Shown: piece by piece, positions 11,023 through 22,019 of the stretch
Layout of the letters: each line of letters starts with the position of its first letter
Position numbering within the stretch: the first letter of the stretch is position 1
Origin: Symbiodinium natans
Lineage: Eukaryota > Sar > Dinophyceae > Suessiales > Symbiodiniaceae
Assembly: GCA_905221605.1 (NCBI GenBank)
Contig: CAJNDS010002840.1
Location: forward strand, 197,118-261,117
Length of the DNA stretch: 64,000 bases
Direction: 5' to 3'
The notes under the pieces: model-generated
Databases searched by the model: none
What the model saw: only the letters and a program-made list of their open reading frames with translations
What the model was told of the DNA's origin: nothing
Made by a program: the position numbers and the translations under genes

Positions 11023-11905
11023 ATGGTCTCTAGGTTGTGGAGTAGCGCTACTCTGCAAAACGGTCTTGACGCAGCCCTGAACAAGACCCTCGGTGGTGAT
11101 GATTCGTCTTTGAGTGCCGAAGAGATGGAACGGCAGCTGGAGGATCTTATGGGGTTGAGAATCTACAAACCCGTTGCAATGGGTGCAGGTAACTTCCCCG
11201 ACCCATGCTTGTATGTAAACCCTATTTAAACCCGACACTGTCAGCTCGCAGCCAGCGCAAACCTCTAGGCCCTGTGTAAACCCCAAAGCCTCTAAACCCT
11301 ACTGAACCCGGCCTAAAGCAACCCGAAAGTTAGACAAACCACTTTCTCTTCTGATCAAGGAGCTCGAGAAGCTGGAGCGAGAGGTGCGTGAACAGGGCTT
11401 GCCAGGCCTGCCAGAATCGGATTCCGAACGCTCGGAAGACGAAGATGTTGCAGAGACCCTTAAAGACCGAAGCCCTCCCAGGACCTTTTCCGTGTTGTCC
11501 CCAGCTGTCAGTGCGGCTGTGCGAAGCCCGGTGCCAAGCAAGGACGCCGTCCCCTGCACAAGCCTCCCACCGAAGGAGACAACCGTGCCAACACAGCAAA
11601 CCTGCCCACCCAACACGGCAAAGCTCCCGCCAAAGGCGGCTGCTGTTCTTGAGGACCAGCAGACGATCCCAGATCTCTCTGACGAGAGAGCACCCCGACC
11701 CCAGCCAGGTGAGTTGCTGATCACTCCGGAGGCAATGAGGTCAAGGGCCAAACGCATCTTTACACCGAGAGCTAACGGGACGTTGAAAGTCAGCCAAACG
11801 ATTTTCGACGAGTGGCAGCGGAAAGGCTCCAAGGAACGCAAGAATTTGGAAGAAATATTCAAAGCTTGCGGCTACAATCCGGACCGCGGGCTAATCACAC
11901 TTTGA
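11023..11905 (+). CDS. Two-exon 245-aa acidic/Pro-rich protein with conserved dinoflagellate C-terminal motif
   Basis: Exon 1 is 11023-11188: ATG in GCCATGG context with an in-frame TGA nine bases upstream. Exon 2 is 11334-11905, ending TGA. The intron 11189-11333 has donor GCAG|GTAACT and acceptor AAGTTAG|AC, phase 1, and the joined frame is an exact multiple of three. Exon 1 has an amphipathic helix-like AEEMERQLEDLMGL. Exon 2 opens with a short coiled coil (LLIKELEKLEREVREQG), then an acidic and Pro-rich linker. It ends with a compact basic module, RAKRIFTPRANGTLKVS then FDEWQRKGSKERKNLEEIF. I have seen this last module often in predicted dinoflagellate proteins, often transposon-associated; its function is unknown to me. 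This is the cleanest small gene in the left domain. Confidence 0.7.
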
Positions 11906-11935
11906 GTTTGTCGTTCACGGTTGCCGTGGGGTCTA

Positions 11936-11975
11936 TATATACACATAATCATATATATATATATATATACATAAA
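11936..11975. repeat. (TA)n microsatellite
   Basis: TATATATACACATAATCA followed by TA repeats, just downstream of the 11023 gene. Confidence 0.85.
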
Positions 11976-12238
11976 TATCACACGAAGCCTGTATAGGGTT
12001 CTAAAGGGTTTAGGCTGAATAGGGTTTACAAGGTAATCTAACGGTCTCTAGGGTTTGTACCGTTTGGAGAGTTTCTAGGTTTATACTTGGAGGTTCACGG
12101 TGCTTGTAACCCAATAAAAACGTACCATATTAGGGCACGTAAGGGGAGTATAAGTACAGTTGTAGTTGAACGACTAGGTACCATGAACCTCCGTCCGAGT
12201 AGGGCTTATAGGGTTTAACTTGTGTGGGGTTTATGCAG

Positions 12239-12407
12239 GGTTTCCCCGAAACAGGGCTACTTAGCACCTGACTGCGCGGAGGAAGTCTTCATCGCCGAAG
12301 TGGAGGTTCTGCGCTCCCAACTTTACGAGTCCGACGTCGTCATTGAGGGTGAGTTTCTGTCTGATGCACAGATGGAGGCAGAGGGGGTCTCTGAGCCGCT
12401 TGTTTGA
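12239..12407 (+). CDS. Exon of a dinoflagellate-expanded family (AEVEVLRSQLYES motif)
   Basis: Follows acceptor TTTATGCAG. The frame reads GYLAPDCAEEVFIAEVEVLR then SQLYESDVVIEGEFLSDAQ, and stays open to TGA at 12405. The string VLRSQLYES..VIEGEF matches a motif I associate with a repeated dinoflagellate protein family of unknown function. The exon must end before the TGA. It may lie downstream of the 11023 gene in one transcript, since the two motifs often occur in similar proteins, but the phase could not be shown. Confidence 0.45.
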
Positions 12408-12557
12408 GACATCACCCTACGTATCACCCCTCCACATATATACATAGAGGCTATGGAGCCAAGCGAGTATGCTACTCTAGTCCCACGCAGACCCAGGAAG
12501 AGACGCGAGGCTGTGAAGAAGCACTGCCGCTCGAATCCCAAGCAGCTGATGAGGCCA

Positions 12558-12752
12558 GACACACACACACACACACCCATGCACACACCCACACCCACAC
12601 CCACACCCACACCCACACCCACACCCACACCCACACCCACACGCACACGCACACGCACACGCACACCCACACGCACACGCACACGCGCACCCACACGCAC
12701 CCACACGCACACACACGCACACACGCGAACACACGCGAACACACACGCACAC

Positions 12753-12783
<31 letters not shown>

Positions 12784-13259
12784 ACACACACACACCACAA
12801 CACAACAACACACAAACACACACCAACCCGCACACACACGCCCACACACACACCACACACACACACACGCACACACACGCCCACACACACCCACACACAC
12901 CCACACCCACCCACACACACACACACCCACACACCCACACACCCACACACCCACACACCCACACACACCAACACACCCACACACCCACACACGCACACAC
13001 GCACACACGCACACACGCACACACGCACACACGCACACACGCACACACGCACACACGCACACACGCACACACGCACACACGCACACACGCACACACGCAC
13101 ACACGCACACACGCACACACGCACACACGCACACCCGCACACACGCACACACGCACACACGCACACACGCACACACGCACACACGCACACACGCACACAC
13201 GCACACACGCACACACGCACACACGCACACACGCGCACCCGCACACCCGCACACACGCC

Positions 13260-13295
<36 letters not shown>

Positions 13296-13360
13296 CACGC
13301 ACGCACGCACGCGCACGTGCACGCGCACCCACGTGCCCACACCCTCACACACACGTCGCA
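12558..13360. repeat. 800-bp CA-rich microsatellite (CACACG/CACACC)n
   Basis: Tandem ACACCC, then ACACGC, then regular CACACG units, with GCAC units near 13260-13310. The + strand has almost no T. Very long frames on both strands (His/Thr-rich or Cys/Val-rich) are artefacts. Confidence 0.95.
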
Positions 13361-13374
13361 GACAGAGACAGAAA

Positions 13375-13378
13375 GGGA

Positions 13379-13420
<42 letters not shown>

Positions 13421-13469
13421 CAGAGAGAGAAAGAGAGGGAAAGCGAAAGAGAAAGAGAAAGAGAAAGAG

Positions 13470-13509
<40 letters not shown>

Positions 13510-13649
13510 GAAAGAGAAAGAGAAAGAGAAAGAGAAAGAGAAAGAGAAAGAGAAAGAGAAAGAGAAAGAGAAAGAGAAAGAGAACAGGCAGAAAGAGAAC
13601 AGACAGAAAGAGAACAGACAGAAAGAGAACAGACAGAAAGAGAAAAGAC

Positions 13650-13680
<31 letters not shown>

Positions 13681-13765
13681 TGTAGAGAGAGGGAGAGAGA
13701 AAGAGAGAGACAGACAGAGAGAGAAAGAGAGAAGAGAACGAAAGAAAAAAGAAAAGAAAGAGGGA
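13375..13765. repeat. 390-bp purine-only (GAGAAA)n microsatellite
   Basis: Uninterrupted purine run of GAGA, GAAAGA and AGAACAGACAGA units immediately after the CA tract, giving about 1.2 kb with strong strand asymmetry. Homopurine mirror symmetry could favour triplex DNA. Confidence 0.95.
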
Positions 13766-13774
13766 GAGAAGGAC

Positions 13775-14755
13775 ATGTTGCTTCAATCTGCTGCGAGCAG
13801 GAAAGATCGTTACGAGGACATCACTCTTTATTGGCTGGAGCGTGCCATCAAAGGCTCTGTGAAGTGGCTTGGCGTGGTCGCCCCCCCCCCCACATGCCCC
13901 CCCCCCCCCCCCTCCCTAACAAAAAGAAAGACATACCCCGCATCAGTGCTGAGACCTTCGGTTTTGGTTCTCTGTTGATGCATGAGGCAAAGCATCAGGG
14001 AACAGGTGAACAAAAGGATTGGGTGGGAAGAGAAGGGAGCCGCGGGCCTCCTCGACTTCGGCGGGCATGCCGCTCCACCGATGCTGAACAAAGGCCTGCG
14101 GAACGCAACCCTCACAATCGGGCTGACAAGCTAGGGCGGTGAAACTATTGTCCTACAGGTCTGGCTTCAAGATCATCGCTGCCCTCTACCAGAAGTTCCA
14201 CCGGGTCGCCCTACCCCGCTCAGGCTACTGAAGAGGATGATGATGAGAACGAGGAGGATGAGTTTGACGTGGCCAAGGACGAGGCCCGGGATGAGGCAGC
14301 CAAGCTTCGCAAGAAGTTAGGGATGCCCGAGTTTGACCCGGAAGAGACCATGCTGACAAGCTTGCCTAAGTGTCTGCAGCTTGCCTTGACCATCGTGATA
14401 GAGGATAACGTACATCGTCTGTAAGCAGCTATCGAGATCTAGGCCAAATATGAACGTGTGAATCATATCTTAAGGACATCCCTGAGCAAGCGAGTCAAGA
14501 AGATTCAAGACTGCCTGGACCGCTTCAACAAAGCCTCGAACCTTACAGAGACGCAAAAAGCGCAACCCAGCTAGATGAGCAGTGCATGTGCTAAATTGAA
14601 CAGGTACATGAAATTTGCTCAAGCACTCCCGAATATGCTTTGCAAGGTTCAAGGAAGCCTTTGATCAGTCCCTGAAGAGCATGAACGACAAGCACGACGA
14701 GCTGAGCAGCATCTATTCCCGATCCGTGGTCTCGGGCTTTACGAGGAAGTGCCTT
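13775..14755 (+). pseudogene. Decayed or unusually decoded multi-exon gene with three in-frame stops
   Basis: Protein-like pieces follow each other. ATG 13775 opens MLLQSAASRKDRYEDITLYW. From 13982 comes MRQSIREQVNKRIGWEEKG. After acceptor CCTACAG at 14158 comes SGFKIIAALYQKFHR. Frame 1 from 14224 reads ATEEDDDENEEDEFDVAKDE, then LGMPEFDPEETMLTSLPKC. That last frame meets TAA (14422), TAG (14440) and TAG (14572), yet plausible sequence continues across each (AKYERVNHILRTSLSKRVKK, later CAKLNRYMKFAQALPNMLC). A further piece in another frame, RFKEAFDQSLKSMNDKHDEL, ends near 14755. Gln codons mutated by C to T would explain all three stops. The family is not recognised. Short introns or frameshifts link the pieces; exact joins are uncertain. 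A run of C (13880-13912) interrupts the region. Confidence 0.5.
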
Positions 14756-15100
14756 TCCTCAACAGATCGCCGAAACCCTCAACCGTATTTTCCCTCGAAA
14801 CCCGATAAACTCTGTATATGCCCTTCACCTTGTGTAAACCTGAGCCCCAAGCCCAGGAGAGCCTCTACTTGTTTTTTTGTTTTTAGGGTTTTGGGTTTAG
14901 GGTTTATAAGGTTTATAGGGTTTATAGGGTTTAGGGTCTTTTTGTATTTGCGGGGGGAGGGGAGGGGGGGCAACGAATCAGGTACCGAGAGCAGCTGACT
15001 GTTTAGGGTTTGGGCCTACACCCCAACCCTAACCCAGACAAAGTAGATCCCGTTAAAGGTTCGGAGAAATGACCCAATAGTACATCGAGGTATATAGATC
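14756..15100. other. Spacer with telomere-like patch
   Basis: Telomere-like units at about 14883-14940, a G-rich run near 14950-14970, and no convincing exon. Confidence 0.6.
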
Positions 15101-16240
15101 TTGGATACTCCCACGGGTCTGGGGAGCCCTATACCCTAAAAACCCTATATAAACCCTATAACCCTTATAAACCCTGTAAACCCTACATGAATACAAACCC
15201 TCGAAACCCTACATAATCCCAAGTACAGCCCTGCGCCGGCTGACTTCAGCTTCAGTACACGGTGTGTTACAACATAGTTCGGATGCTTCCCAAATCATTA
15301 TAAACCCTATAAACCCTAGCAACCATAAATCCTACTTGCACCTCGTGGGAGCCACATCGATGTGCTTCCTTTTGCGAGTCCTGGGGATGGAGAAGTTACT
15401 GAGACCATGTCACTACAGGTTGTTTTTTCTCAGAAGTCTTTCGGTTAAGGCCTGAGACAGAGTTTGCCAAACAGGGTCAGTGTGTATTTTACAGCCTGCG
15501 CGCGTCTTTGGGTTGAGCGTTCTAGGAGTACCGGGGTTTTCAAATGGCCTGCATGGGGCTTAGGGTGGCTCTACATGGGGAGCTTATACGGCTTTCTAGG
15601 GTTTGGCAGGGTTTGGGATTTTTTAGGCTGGTGTCATCTGAGGGTTCTACGATGGCCTCTGTTTAGGCCTGGAGTTTCGTGGGTCTCTGTAGAACCTTGC
15701 AACCTTCGAAGCTCCGTCCTGAGCTGTTTGCATCCTGAGAAAGATTATCCTGAAGTCCATGAAGCCCAACCCTACTGGCACCAAAACACACTTAAGCCCT
15801 AAACCCTGTGAACCGCCGAACCCTGTGAACGGCTAAACCCTGCGAACCCGAAACCCCTCTAAAACCCCGCTAAACCTCTGAACCTTTGGATGCCATGCAG
15901 GAAGGTTAGTATAAAGAAGCACATCCCAACCTAGACCCCAAACCCTAAACCCAACCCCAAACCCCAAACCCTAAACCCCAAACCCCAAACATGTACACAC
16001 AAACGCGGCAGCTGGGTGTACTCAGCGTGGGGACCTTAATCCTCTAAACTGAATAAACCCTATATAAGCCCGAGACAAACCCTTCATAAACCCTAAACCA
16101 TAGATCAACCATAACTCTCTAGACCCTCATAAACCCCATAAGCCCTATATAAACCCTGAACCCTCTATAATTCCTATAAAACCTATAGAAACCCAAAACC
16201 CTATAGAACCTTAGAGAAACCCTAAACCCCTACGTTGCGC
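15101..16240. repeat. Telomere-like sequence, mainly CCCTAAA orientation
   Basis: CCCTATAAACCCTA-type units dominate 15120-15200, 15300-15345 and 15790-16235. This is the reverse orientation to most tracts nearer the left edge, with one G-rich-strand patch near 15540-15640. One frame near 15690-15800 (LHPEKDYPEVHEAQPYWHQ) looks protein-like but lacks a clear partner. Confidence 0.8.
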
Positions 16241-17250
16241 ACCGCACCCCTTTCACAGCTATCACTGGACCTTGAGAGGAGGTATCAGCCGCAAGCGCAA
16301 GTCATCTAGTAGTAGGAGCCTTATCAGCCGGAAGCTCCATTCACCCCCACGTGACGTAGGTCGGTAGCTAGGAGTCGTATCAGCCGCAAGCGCAAGGCCG
16401 GTCTGGACCAACAAAAGCTAGCACATGCAAGCGTGCTCGGTTGCCAAGCATCTGTCCGCTAATCATGGCTACGACGCAGTCTGACTTTATTTTTACGTAC
16501 GATTGATTGGTCACTGAAGTGTGGACGAGACAACGGGAGCGGTCAAACGCCAGAGCAACGAAGCCGTTCTTGGCATGCGTGGTCCAGCAATCTGCAGATA
16601 TGCGGACTCCACTGTAATGAACCAAGGCTCTGCAGTCACACGCGGCGGCGCTGGCCGTAGCATGCGAGCATGAAGCGCCGTTGTACCTGAGTTCACACGC
16701 GCGTGCTCGCGACTCGCGCTGGGTGTTGGGCGCGATAAGGCTTTGCACGGGGCTCCATCTAGATATACTCAGTTAACACTGCACATGGGTTGCGAGTTGG
16801 AATCCATAAAGCCAACGTGCTTGCGTCGCAGTTACATGTGAGTGATGCGCGCGCGGCATACGGTAGCACGCGTTGCTTCACACGCAGGCGGCGTTGTTAC
16901 AGTGCCTAATCACACAGGGACCCTCTAACATCGACGTGAACGGCGCCGGGGTTATTCTATAGCCGAGCTACCTTTTCTCGGCAGTCGTTCTTGTCTACCT
17001 AGACGGTGGCCTCGGATCCTAATCAGGGTATGTTCTCACATTACCCAGCGTTGAACCGTATCCTGTACCCAGCCTCTGTCCCTCTACCGTTGCCATTCCA
17101 ACGACTGCATGTAGCGTTCATGAAAAGGGTTTATATAGGGTTCGTGCAGGGTGTTTAATTGGGGTTTAGGCGTACTTTAGGGATTCTAGGGCTTGTATGT
17201 CCACAAGGTTGTGCAAATTTTCGTGCAAATGGATCTTGACTTTGGGCGCA
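16241..17250. other. Region without a supported gene; short direct repeats
   Basis: GTATCAGCCGCAAGCGCAAG occurs at about 16282 and 16378, with a related TTATCAGCCGGAAGC between them. Apart from a telomere-like patch near 17120-17200, the rest is mixed DNA. Minus-strand frames at 16380-16748 have no recognisable features. Confidence 0.5.
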
Positions 17251-17251
17251 G

Positions 17252-17372
17252 GTTTCCTACTCTTTACGGCAAGGAGGTTATTGCCCCTTTTGAGTCAGCC
17301 GAGGTCCCAGGACGCAGCCAAAGTGGTCATCGACGCCGCCATCGATCTGCCCGAGCCTCTATATAGTACCTG
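17252..17372 (+). CDS. Candidate exon, possibly frame-disrupted
   Basis: Follows acceptor GGGCGCAG. One frame reads FPTLYGKEVIAPFESAE. The next, one base over, reads QDAAKVVIDAAIDLPEPLY. Each half looks like protein, so a one-base indel near 17305 may have split the exon. Product unknown. Confidence 0.3.
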
Positions 17373-17637
17373 CAGTTGTGCAACTGCCGCCGCTTTCTCT
17401 TGTCTTAATTTGTTTTCTTGGCATTGCTGTTAGGGCTACGCAATCGCTTGGGCTGGAGACGAGGGCCAGGCTGGAAATGTCATGTAGATACTTGGAGGTT
17501 CGTGGGTACTTTTCACCCCACCTACAAGTCACTATTTTTGACCTACTCAGAGGACTAAGGGGCCTTATATAGGGGGCTTACACAGTTCTACTTGGGGTTT
17601 TAGGTATCCTGAACCTCCAGGTACACCGATAAGATCA

Positions 17638-17850
17638 ATGTTCTTCTATGTGATCGAGTGTACAACCCTGGACTGTAGCAATATTCCTGCAAGGCCATAT
17701 CTGCCCAAGGAGGCAGCCGCAGCGAAGCGAAAGCCGAACAAGCCTGGAACCGTGAAGCCCACCCCAAAGGGAAAAGCTCAAGCCAAGATGCCGGCTCGAA
17801 AGAAGCAGCCCGAGCCCACTCCTAGGAGCAAGAAGGCGCGCCACAGCTAG
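17638..17850 (+). CDS. Basic Lys/Pro-rich C-terminal exon
   Basis: Open frame ending in TAG. The distal part is strongly basic: AAAAKRKPNKPGTVKP, PKGKAQAKMPARKKQP and RSKKARHS at the end. It could start at the ATG (MFFYVIECTTLDCSN) or at acceptor TGCAAG near 17690. Resembles a nuclear, DNA-binding-type tail such as the 2-1010 gene also has. Function not assignable. Confidence 0.45.
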   Translation: MFFYVIECTTLDCSNIPARPYLPKEAAAAKRKPNKPGTVKPTPKGKAQAKMPARKKQPEPTPRSKKARHS

Positions 17851-18180
17851 AATCTTTAAAGTTGCACGGCATCGCCAGCAAATTTACAATTAGACGATTG
17901 CACGCTGGAAAAGCGTGTGCACTGCATGCTGTCCAAAGGATAGTGTGGGCGTGTGTGCGGCCTGCTCTGAGAAGCCGAGCTATGATCACCATCGCACGTA
18001 TATATGGTTTCGACCGGACTCTTGCGATCAGATGCAGGGCGCGACGTCATGAGTCCTACAGCCAGCTGGCTGTTCACGTTCATTTGCTTGCACTCTGCTG
18101 CTATGTGCCAGAGTCGGGCTTAAGAGATTGAGAGAACCCGGGAAAATCGGTTACTAACGAAGTGCTTCTCAGCACGGTTT
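17851..18180. other. Spacer or 3' flank, no gene seen
   Basis: Mixed-composition DNA after the stop at 17850. Overlapping frames on both strands have no recognisable features. Confidence 0.5.
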
Positions 18181-18470
18181 GGGGTCTATACGTTTGTAAA
18201 GAGGTTTGTAGAGGGTTAACAGGGTTTAGCGGGGTTTGAGGCGGTTTTGTACAGGCTTATTTAGGGTGAGAAAGGTTTGGATGCATACGGGCTTTCGATA
18301 TATATATATATATACATACATACAAGTTTAGGGTTTATGTGCGGTTTATAAGGTAGTCCTGCTACAAAATTAGCGGGTTTAGAGTGATATGGGCCTTTAT
18401 AGTTTTATATAGGTTTTTTGGGTTCAGACGTTTATAGGGTTATATGAATGTAGATATAAAAAAATAGGGG
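18181..18470. repeat. Telomere-like tract with (TA)n at 18298-18315
   Basis: Degenerate GGGTTTATAGG units interrupted by a TATA run. Just beyond, 18560-18655 holds a short protein-like + frame (SAEVFAEAFADCANWVR then TAA) that could be an upstream or unrelated exon. Confidence 0.75.
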
Positions 18471-18782
18471 GAAAACATATAAATACAGGGTTTCTTGGCC
18501 TGGAAGGGGTTGTAGGGGTTGGAAGGAATATTAAAATGGGAGCCTGGTCTTGTTTGTCCGCGCGTTTGTAGAGATTCAGCCAGGTGGACAGAACGGCATC
18601 GGGCGCTCTGCTGAGGTGTTTGCCGAGGCTTTTGCCGACTGCGCCAACTGGGTGCGCTAACACGTCTTGATTTTCATGTCCGTCTTGTTAGCAAAAGGTT
18701 TTCGATGTGTGTGTGTGTGTACGCTACATCGTACAGAAGACCCACTTTGTTGAATTTTTACTGTACTTTCATATGAGTTCAG

Positions 18783-20800
18783 GTCCCAGCGACAACGCTG
18801 CAAAGACTGCGGCAAGCTGCAGCAGAAGATGAGCAGAGACCTGAGGGAAGCACTTCTTATCGCATCGACAAAGAATGGAACTCATTCCGGAAAGCTGAGC
18901 GTCTGGTGCGCAAGTGGGGGCTCAAATGGAACATCAAGACCTCGTACTATGAGTACAACCAAGATGTGATCATCCCGTATTTCTCACCGCGTGACATTGT
19001 GCGTTATTTGTTACAGACACACCCGGAGTTGCTATTTGGCGGCGCCACGACTATGCAGCAGCGCAAGCAAACCTTGACGGAATTCTGGGCTGCGTTTAAG
19101 GGTTTTCACAGCAGCCACGAGGTCTACACCACTCATGGTGACTACCTTGATGGGGTGGTCCCTCTGCTGTGGCACGGGGATGATGGACGCGGTGTTCGCA
19201 AGGGGACGACGACGCTGTGCACAATCGAAACACCGTTTGGGTTGGATGCTTTCAACCCGCAGTGTGAGGACCTGCAAACGTGCTGCAAGCAAGCTGGTGT
19301 TAGCAACCGTATCTTGCAGCAACAAAATGTCAACTTGAAGCGACATTCCTTCCTTACCAAGTTTCTGCTGTTTGCGGTTCCAAAGAAGTACACGAAATGC
19401 GATTCGCTGTTGCAGGGCTTGTGTGCCATCATCTCCAGAGAACTTCGAGCTTTGTTTTATGAAGGTGTGGTTGTGCAGGGTCGTCTCTGGTTTGGGGCGT
19501 GCGTGGGGTGCAAAGGAGACCTTGCGTGGTACCAGAAGCTAGCTGAGCTGAGCCGCTGCTTCAACAAAGTCGTCTGCAAGGACAACGAGGAGATGTGTCA
19601 CGAATGCAAAGCAGGGAGTGCTGCTCGACCGTTTGAGGATATCTCGTCCTCCCCGAGCTGGGGCTCCACCATTTTTGCAGAACGCCCGTGGACTCAGCCT
19701 CCTACAACGGGCCTGTTGCAAGTGCCTTGTGACCGTGCTGCGCCAGAGCGCATCTTGCGCAGGGACATATTCCATAATACCAAGGCCCAAAAAGTTCGAA
19801 ACGTATGAAAGGTGGTTTCCAATGTGTTTCTTGGCCCATACATCACTGTGTGCCTGGTCCCTGCAAGGTGGGCTGCTTCCAAGACTTCATAGCAAGTTCT
19901 ATGCTTCTCGTCGCGGACTTCGGGTACTTTAACGATGGAAACGCCAACGCGCGCGATAAGATTTTGGAAAGGATGCATGGGCATTTTCGCCTCTTCTGTT
20001 TGGCCACAGGGCCACATGGATGATTTAGGTTTTGTATTTTTCTTACCTTCATTTCATCTGGGAATACAGGGTTTACAGGGTTTGTAGGTTTCTAAGGGTT
20101 TGCGTAGGGTTAATATTTTTGCTTGACATAGGGTTTTCAAATATGTACATGGTTCGCGATTGCATTTTTGAAAGCAAGGAAATCTCCTTCGCTGATGCGG
20201 TTCACCAAATGCTTTTTGAACGCACCCTCCCGAAAGCATTATCCATGGGCCAAATGCAAAGGGTCAGACGCTATGCATCTGATGAAATGGCTTATTGTCC
20301 TTTCTGCGTCCTGCACACGCGACCTACGTTCTGAGGACCACAGGGCTGCTCTTGCAGCAATACATTCCGGAGCTCGTGCTGCTGTTTCGTGGCTGACTGC
20401 TATGTACCAACATGGTCTTTGGTGGAAACGGGCCTGCGCAGCTGCCATGAACTGGCAGGGCAGAGTGTTTGTAAGATGCTACAATCATTTAGCATGGCTC
20501 TGCCTACATCACTACAAATTCCCAGGCTACGCCATGAAGCCTAAACTCCACATGGTCTGTCATGGCCTTCACGAAGTGAGCACTTCCCTAGGTAGAGGAG
20601 ACGAGTATTTCCCGAGTTTTTTAATGTTTGCCTGTGAAGGCAACGAAGACATGGTGGGGCGTGTGGCTCGCTTGAGTCGCCGAGTGCACCAGACCCGAGT
20701 TTGTGAGAGGATTCTGTTGCTGTACCAGACAAAAGCCTACGCGCTCAGCAAGAAATTCAAGAAAGAGCTTTCCAGGAAGCGGCCGCGGCCGAGCGACTGA
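18783..20800 (+). CDS. Transposase-like dinoflagellate repeat-family protein, three exons
   Basis: Exon 1 (18783-19784) opens after acceptor GAGTTCAG with VPATTLQRLRQAAAEDEQ. It holds VVPLLWHGDDGRGVRKG and ACVGCKGDLAWYQKLAELSR, then a CHEC metal-binding-like motif. Intron 19785-19867 is GC-AG (AAG|GCCC, TGCAAG|GTG). Exon 2 (19868 to about 20023) reads VGCFQDFIASSMLLVADFGY. After an intron with telomere-like DNA, exon 3 (about 20170-20800) has YPWAKCKGSDAMHLMKWL, then KPKLHMVCHGLHEVS and EGNEDMVGRVARLSRRVHQ, ending TGA. I recognise this motif series from a high-copy family in Symbiodinium-like genomes. The HGDDG, KPKLH and NED-GR-R-RR elements suggest a DDE-type nuclease core, possibly KDZ-like; that is inference. 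No in-frame stop lies within exons. The start is upstream and unknown. Confidence 0.65.
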
Positions 20801-21161
20801 GGCTTACTAAGGCTTCGGCGAGAGCTCGAAGTCAGCAGCGCAGGCTGAAGCACACGGCACACGGCGGCCATGACATCAGGATGGACATGTAGCTAACGGG
20901 ATGAAACAATGGGGCTCTGTATCCGGGGAGGATCCCGTACGTCTTTTTCTATTTAAGCTGGCTTGGGCGTAGTTCACCTCTACACTGCAATGGAGCCGGC
21001 ACCGCTGTTTCCTGGAGCTGTTTCCGTTGGCATGCCTTGCAAAATGCAACCAATTGGATTACCCGTGAATGTGGCGATGCGTGAGAAACAGCATCCGGAA
21101 TCGATCGCCTTTGTAAACTCCCATGAGACCCCCCCTTATCCCACCCTGAACCCTATATGAT
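20801..21161. other. Intergenic spacer
   Basis: 3' flank of the transposase-like gene and 5' flank of the next ORF. A telomere-like remnant (CCCTGAACCCTATATG) abuts the next ATG. No other feature seen. Confidence 0.5.
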
Positions 21162-21959
21162 ATGGCGCAAGCTTTGCGCAGCAGTGAGCTGGGACCCTGC
21201 TCCGCTCTTAAATCTGTCACCCCTTTGGATCGTGAACTCTTTTCAGTACACGAGAACTCTTTTTCTGAGGATCTACTCTTTTCTGAATCGTCGCCTGATT
21301 TTGATGTCTTTCTGAGCGAGAACTGTTATTTTAGCCCCCCGGCATCTCCAGGTAAACCCCAAGGCCAGGCCCAATCCCGATTTTTTTTTATGGCTTCAAT
21401 TTACTTTCAAGGGCCGCGAAAACCGAGCTCCCGAGGCCGAAGATTGAGTCCCGAGCCTGAACTCCCTCGATGTTGTCCTCCTGCGCGTACCTGTACTTTT
21501 TTCGTCTCGGCTAAAGCTCCCTCAGGGACTTTCTGTTGCAACAGTCCGCGCAAGAAGGGGACAGGTTCAGTGGATTCACGTCAAGAAGGTTCTAGGATGG
21601 GAAAGGGCCATAAAACATGCTTCGGTCGTCTGTACACCCTGAAGCTCGATTCCATAGCCGAACTTCCAACACGAAAACGAAGGGCTCTTGAAAGACTTTC
21701 GGACTTCACAGTTCAGGGTGTAAGGTTTTGCTTTCCAAAAGCTCGGAAAAGGCAGTGCCGCCGTGTCGATGCGGTCAACTCGAGCAGCGTCGCTTGCGAG
21801 GCCAGCTGTCTGCTGTCGTGTGTTGAGACTGCTGGGCTTGCGTACGATGCTGACTGCAAAACAGCCTGCGCGTTTTTGGCTCGGTACAGGGCTCCCTCCG
21901 GGACCCTGAGGCAGCAAGGCAAGATCACAGAAGACGTTCATGCATCTGCATTCTTGTGA
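21162..21959 (+). CDS. 265-aa ORF of unknown function containing two APSGT foldback motifs
   Basis: Single open frame from ATG to TGA, acidic and Ser-rich at the start (MAQALRSSELGPCSALKS, then SEDLLFSESSPDFDVFL), basic later (TRKRRALERLS, CFPKARKRQCRR). Two copies of the dispersed GCTCCCTCNGGGAC foldback (21516-21530 and 21891-21905) are read in frame as APSGT. The 3' part (about 21763-21960) recurs at 47748-47945 as a diverged repeat. That raises the possibility that the ORF is built from repeat DNA, although the frame is kept. No domain recognised. Confidence 0.4.
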   Translation: MAQALRSSELGPCSALKSVTPLDRELFSVHENSFSEDLLFSESSPDFDVFLSENCYFSPPASPGKPQGQAQSRFFFMASIYFQGPRKPSSRGRRLSPEPELPRCCPPARTCTFFVSAKAPSGTFCCNSPRKKGTGSVDSRQEGSRMGKGHKTCFGRLYTLKLDSIAELPTRKRRALERLSDFTVQGVRFCFPKARKRQCRRVDAVNSSSVACEASCLLSCVETAGLAYDADCKTACAFLARYRAPSGTLRQQGKITEDVHASAFL

Positions 21960-22019
21960 TGCAAAACCCCTGAAAGCCGGCCAAGTGCTTCTTCGTGAAC
22001 ACCCCTTGAAGGCCTGAAA

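Noticed and set aside
12323-13978. Very long frames on both strands (up to 524 aa)
   Set aside because: They translate CACACG and GAGAAA microsatellites; open only because the repeats lack stops.
13775-14755. Reassigned stop codons (TAA/TAG as Gln)
   Set aside because: Other complete genes here end in TAA, TAG and TGA at sensible places and have no internal stops, so a genome-wide code change is not supported.
16380-16748. 122-aa minus-strand ORF
   Set aside because: No splice signals, repeats or motifs to support it; composition not gene-like.
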